From assembly GCA_000695325.1 (NCBI GenBank), contig AVPN01001047.1:3891-25541 (forward strand): a stretch of DNA of 21,651 nt, read 5' to 3'. The translations under genes were made by a program, and so were the position numbers. Shown here piece by piece: positions 12,501-18,500 of this stretch. This DNA is from Pleurobrachia bachei. Its lineage: Eukaryota; Ctenophora; Tentaculata; Cydippida; Pleurobrachiidae. Within the stretch, counting starts at the first letter, position 1; each line of letters opens with the position of its first letter. Below the pieces are notes generated by a model. It had not been told where the DNA came from. It searched no databases and saw only the letters and a list, made by a program, of their open reading frames with translations.

Positions 12501-15500
12501 TGGTTAGTAACCATGGTAACTATAAGGTTGTTAGTAACCATGGTAACTATAATGTGGCTAGTAACCATGGTAACAAAATACCGCTACTTTAACGGTTAGT
12601 AACCATGGTAAAAAGATACCGCTACTCCAATCGTTAGTAACCATGGTATACAAGATATACCGCTACTCCAGCGGTTAGTAACCATGGTAACTGAAATTAT
12701 ACATTTTATATTCTGTCTAGACAACGGGAGCTGATGCGACGATAGCAGCAACACGGACTGATGACAAAGTAGTGGGTACACTGGATGTCGACTACGGTGC
12801 GACAAACAACACATGGTTCTGGTGTCAGGTTAGTGGGTGCAGGTGGGGCGTAACCATGGTTACCATGGTGGGGTAACCATGGTAGCTATTGTAACTTTGA
12901 TAACTAACATTGTAACCACTATAATGAAGGTACCCTAATCTGTGATAAAGGGTCACGTTTGATTGTAACAATGGGACCGAACACATAGTGTACTAAGATG
13001 AAAAGTCCGATTCAAGTCAGACCCGATAACAGGGAAAGAATACACATTACAAAGCGACAAAGCCGTCCCAGAGAGTTTAACTCGTGAGTTTTGAAGATAA
13101 GAATATAATAATACTGCTTCTAATTAGAATACGGTATTAAGGATCTGACCAATACCGTTTATTGGCTAAACCTAGAACGGGAAAGTTTCACAGCAAATGG
13201 AACCCCCCTGCCCCTAATTAAAATTAATCAGTTAATCCCAATTAATCAGTTAATCACATGATTTCAGTTACGGTGTCTGCTTTGTCTCCCTACGTCACGA
13301 GTGACTCGCTGGCAGTATACAAATGATGTACAGTACTACCTCTAAGAGGCACATGGTCATTTCGCCACTCATATCTAATGCTAATTAATTAGCTTACAGC
13401 GCCGCTTGTAGTCGCATTACCGTAATGGAAATACTGTAATGAATGCATGACACGCATCTCCGTTTTTCATTACCGTTTCTGTACTACAAGCGGCCGTGAA
13501 ATACAGTAAATAAATTATGTTAATTAATCGATTAGATGTCCGCAATTTCCTTCCGGTACATACATGTCATATATTCTTTTTTTAAACACAGTCTAACCAA
13601 TAAACAAAGTAAACACGAGATGTTTTGGTGCTGGTAAACAAATTGACCGTAGCTTTCAATTACACTTGGGTAATCTTCAACAGCGGTCTAACCAGGCAAT
13701 CTTTCACAGAGTTGGGTGACTAGTGATGCAGATACGGCTATCACAACCGGTGCCACGATAGCAACGTGGAATGATGCTTATGAAGACACCGACCTCTCAA
13801 AGGTAATATATATATAAAGTCGGACCCCGATTTAGTGACCCCCGATTTAGGGACACCCCGATTTAGTGACAGGATAAATTTCCCCCTAGGAAATTAACGG
13901 TATTTGACCCCGATTTAGTGCCAAGCCCGATTTAGTGACCAAAACCCTTTCTCCCGAGGATGTCACTAAATCGGGGTCCAACTGTACATACATATATGTG
14001 CTATATCACCGGTGTGTATCTGTTTAACGCACCCCGCGAGAGGTGCATTATTCCCGCTATTATACCGACCTCTCAAAGGTACTAAAGTGCTATATCACCG
14101 GTGTGTATCTGTATAACGCACCCCGAGAGAGGTGCATTATTCCCGCTATACCGACCTCTTTGCGGGGGTTTTGAAGATACAGGGACTAGTGCACCCGACA
14201 CACTTTAAACCCACGGTCATAACAGCTCTACTCCCTGATGAGATATTTAATTTCTTTATTTAATTCAGGCATATTATGTTGCTTTTGTATGGGATGGAAC
14301 TTCACTTAATAACGACTATGTTTGCACATACGTGGACTCTAGCAACAAAATGATAGGGACCATGAAACCCCTACCTGGTTAGTTTATATATACCCTGTAA
14401 TTAATAGGGCACCCTATACATAATTAAAAATCAGCTTGTAGATAATCAAAAGTTATTAACAATAGACAATAGACAATTATTTGATTGGCAATTATTAAGG
14501 ACGTCTATTGACCTCCTCGCCTACAAACCTCTGTAGGTACCTGAAATTTGGAGGTGATTTAACCGGTACAGACCCTCCTCCCCACCCGTCCCTGACCGAG
14601 TGCCCGGATATTGAGTCATGCGCGAGGCTGTGCTACTATACCAGCGCTTGTAAATCATTCTCTTGGGTGAGTTTTGAATAGTAGTGAACTACTCTCCGCT
14701 ATGCTGCTTAACTGCAGGCTATGTTGCCTATAGGCAGGCAGACAACAGATAGCATCTGGTCATAACAGCCACTAGCGATTGTAAATCATTCACTTGGGTG
14801 AGTTTTAGTTAATAATTTAGCTAATTGCTGAGTACTAATTGCCAAAAAACAATTGTTTCCCTGCACGTTTCAGTACTCAATTAGTTATTAGAAGCAGGCA
14901 TGATTCCCACACACTCTCCCTCTCCCTCCCACCCAGGTTACTCCTGGGTATGTTTCAAGTGAAGGGTGCTATTTGAATCCCCACAGACTCTCTCTCACCT
15001 TGTTATGTTCTAACCCTCCCTTTAAATTTGCGGCGCCCGAAACACAGTCTAACCAAGCAACTCTCACCTAGGTAACTCCAGGGTATGTTACAAATATTGA
15101 GGGCTGCTATTTGAAAGGTGTTGCTTCTGGTACTACGAAAACATCGAGCAGCGTTTATTACACTTCCGCGGACCTTGAAACATGCCTGGATCCTCGAGTT
15201 GCCGCTTCCAGTAAGATATGATTAATGAAAATTATAATTAATACAATACAATTTGAAAACCAAATACAAACGTAGTTGTTTTACTTCGTTGTATCATTTG
15301 AATTATTATTTTTCAAATAAAATTAAAATTGAATACAATTTATGGTTTTTCCCTGCCCGGGTGAATACCCGAACTTAAAGCCATTTGTGGAAGGGAAACG
15401 CCGCATTGCCATTATGAATATTGTGCATAACACAATTTATGATTTTATTGATGAATAAATAACATTATAATTCTTGTTACAGCGTACTGGCTCTTTTCGG

Positions 15501-18500
15501 CCCACTAATTTCAATTAGTTGTGGTAATAATAATGCAATAATAATTCTTGTTACAGCACTGGCGCTTGCTGCGGTTGGCGATGATTCAAACAAGTGTACT
15601 ATTACCAATACCATGATGCAACACCTCGATACATCAGCCCCATCATTGTACATCTACCGAGGTGATAATTAACTTTATATATTTTTCAGTACGTTAAAGA
15701 ATAAGTTTATCAAAACATCTGACCAAGAGGGTTACAACACGTTTTACGAGTGACCAATATGTTTACAAAAAGTTTATCGAGTGACGAATAAGTTTACAAT
15801 AAGTTTATCGATTGACGAATAAGTTAATAATGAGTTGCCATGGTACTTCTAGATTCGTGTATCATTAATAATGATTTTTTGAGTTTTCAGGCAAATTTTG
15901 TGTGATGGAAGCGATCTAAATGGATCAAAAATTGGTAATTTCACTACCTTGGCCATTGGGAGGGTGAAAATAGCCAAGAATCAGGCTGAACGGTGGTCAT
16001 AGGGCCCTATAAAGCTCTCAGGGGGTCTAACACGTCACTAGAAAAGTTTATGTCGAAAGCCAAGGTTTCCAGGGCAAGATAATCAAGGATAACCATTTCC
16101 AGGCTCATGCGCATCATAATACCATATATTATGGTAATGCGGTTTTTGGCCAAAAACTCGGAAATGGCTCACTATAGACCATCCATTCCTTCATAAAACT
16201 TAAAAACATGCATGTTCCGGTTCATATAGTGTCATTTTCAAGTTTCTAGGACCACCCTGGAACCGAAAACTGGCGTTTGGGAAGTGCTACTTCCCATGCG
16301 CAAGGGTCAAATCGTTAATTGCCCGTCGATTAGTCTAAATTACGTCCAATTTCAAAAAATTTTTGGGATTTTTCATTTGAGGTCATTTGTCACACCTAGA
16401 CAAACGATCAGCTAAATTAAAAAATTGGAGCACCCTAATCATTATACTTAAAACCCCCAACTACTTCTTATAGATTCATGTATCATACTAAACCTCCAAC
16501 TACTTCTACAATTAGATTACCAAAAAACTGACCAATAAGTTTAAAACAAGTTTATCAAAACATCTGACCAACTAGTTCACCGAGTTACCATGGTTCCCCC
16601 AATTACTTCTAGATTCGTGTATCATCAAGAACTATAAGATCAAGGACACTACTGACGTCATTACCGACACCATGGGTAACGCGCATAACGAACCGCCTTA
16701 GTCATTTGGCACGGACTATAATTGCCAAAAAACAATTGTTTCCCTGCACGTTTCAGTACCCAATTAGTTATTAGAAGCAGGCATGATTCCCACACACTCT
16801 CCCTCTCCCTCCCACCCATGTTACTCCTGGGTATGTTTCAAGTGAAGGGTGCTATTTGAATCCCCACAGACTCTCTCTCACCTTGTTATGTTCTAACCCT
16901 CCCTTTAAATTTGCGGCGCCCGAAACACAGTCTAACCAAGCAACTCTCACCTAGGTAACTCCAGGGTATGTTACAAATATTGAGGGCTGCTATTTGAAAG
17001 GTGTTGCTTCTGGTACTACGAAAACATCGAGCAGCGCTTATTACACTTCCGCGGACCTTGAAACATGCCTGGATCCTCGAGTTGCCGCTTCCAGTAAGAT
17101 ATGATTAATGAAAATTATAATTAATACAATACAATTTGAAAACCAAATACAAACGTAGTTGTTTTACTTCGTTGTATCATTTGAATTATTATTTTTCAAA
17201 TAAAATTAAAATTGAATACAATTTATGGTTTTTCCCTGCCCGGGTGAATACCCGAACTTAAAGCCATTTGTGGAAGGGAAACGCCGCATTGCCATTATGA
17301 ATATTGTGCATAACACAATTTATGATTTTATTGATGAATAAATAACATTATAATTCTTGTTACAGCGTACTGGCTCTTTTCGGCCCACTAATTTCAATTA
17401 GTTATGGTAATAATAATGCAATAATAATTCTTGTTACAGCACTGGCGCTTGCTGCGGTTGGCGATGATTCGAACAAGTGTACTATTACCAATACCATGAT
17501 GCAACACCTCGATACATCAGCCCCATCATTGTACATCTACCGAGGTGATTATTAACTTTATATATTTTTTCAGTACGTTAAAGAATAAGTTTATCAAAAC
17601 ATCTGACCAATAGGTTTACAACACGTTTTACGAGTGACCAATATGTTTACAAAAAGTTTATCGAGTGACGAATAAGTTTACAATAAGTTTATCGATTGAC
17701 GAATAAGTTAATAATGAGTTGCCATGGTACTTCTAGATTCGTGTATCATTAATAATGATTTTTTGAGTTTTCAGGCAAATTTTGTGTGATGGAAGCGATC
17801 TAAATGGATACAGAAATCGGTAATTTCACTACCTTGGCCATTGGGAGGGTGAAAATAGCCAAGAATCAGGCTGAACGGTGGTCATAGGGCCCTATAAAGC
17901 TCTCAGGGGGTCTTACACGTCACTAGAAAAGTTTATGTCGAAAGCCAAGGTTTCCAGGGCAAGATAATCAAGGATAACCATTTCCAGGCTCATGCGCATC
18001 ATAATACCATATATGGTAATGCGGTTTTTGGCCAATAACTCGGAAATGGCTCACTATAGACCATCCATTCCTTCATAAAACTTAAAAACATGCATGTTCC
18101 GGTTCATATAGTGTCATTTTCAAGTTTCTAGGACCACCCTGGAACCGAAAACTGGCGTTTGGGAAGTGCTACTTCCCATGCGCAAGGGTCAAATCGTTAA
18201 TTGCCCGTCGATTAGTCTAAATTACGTCCAATTTCAAAAAATTTTTGGGATTTTTCATTTGACTTTGAGGTCATTTGTCACACCTAGACAAACGATCGGC
18301 TAAATTAAAAAATTGGAGCACCCTAATCATTATACTTAAAACCCCCAACTACTTCTTATAGATTCATGTATCATACTAAACCTCCAACTACTTCTACAAT
18401 TAGATTACCAAAAAACTGACCAATAAGTTTAAAACAAGTTTATCAAAACATCTGACCAACTAGTTCACCGAGTTACCATGGTTCCCCCAATTACTTCTAG

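Larger units (their letters stand above)
14836..16674 (+). repeat. 1.84-kb tandem direct repeat, unit I
   Basis: Nearly identical to 16719-18562, with scattered substitutions and small indels (for example CATTTGAGG here versus CATTTGACTTTGAGG in unit II). Contains exons 24 and 25 and the first 62 nt of exon 26, then stops at ACACCATG. A 44-bp unrelated spacer separates the units. Confidence 0.92.

Noticed and set aside
12596-12814. Minus-strand frame of 72 codons
   Set aside because: Formed by the CCATGG minisatellite and the complement of exon 18.
14536-14571. Acceptor CTCTGTAG as the start of exon 23
   Set aside because: In phase it reads into TGA within a few bases; the downstream acceptor at 14571 gives an open PAN-like frame.
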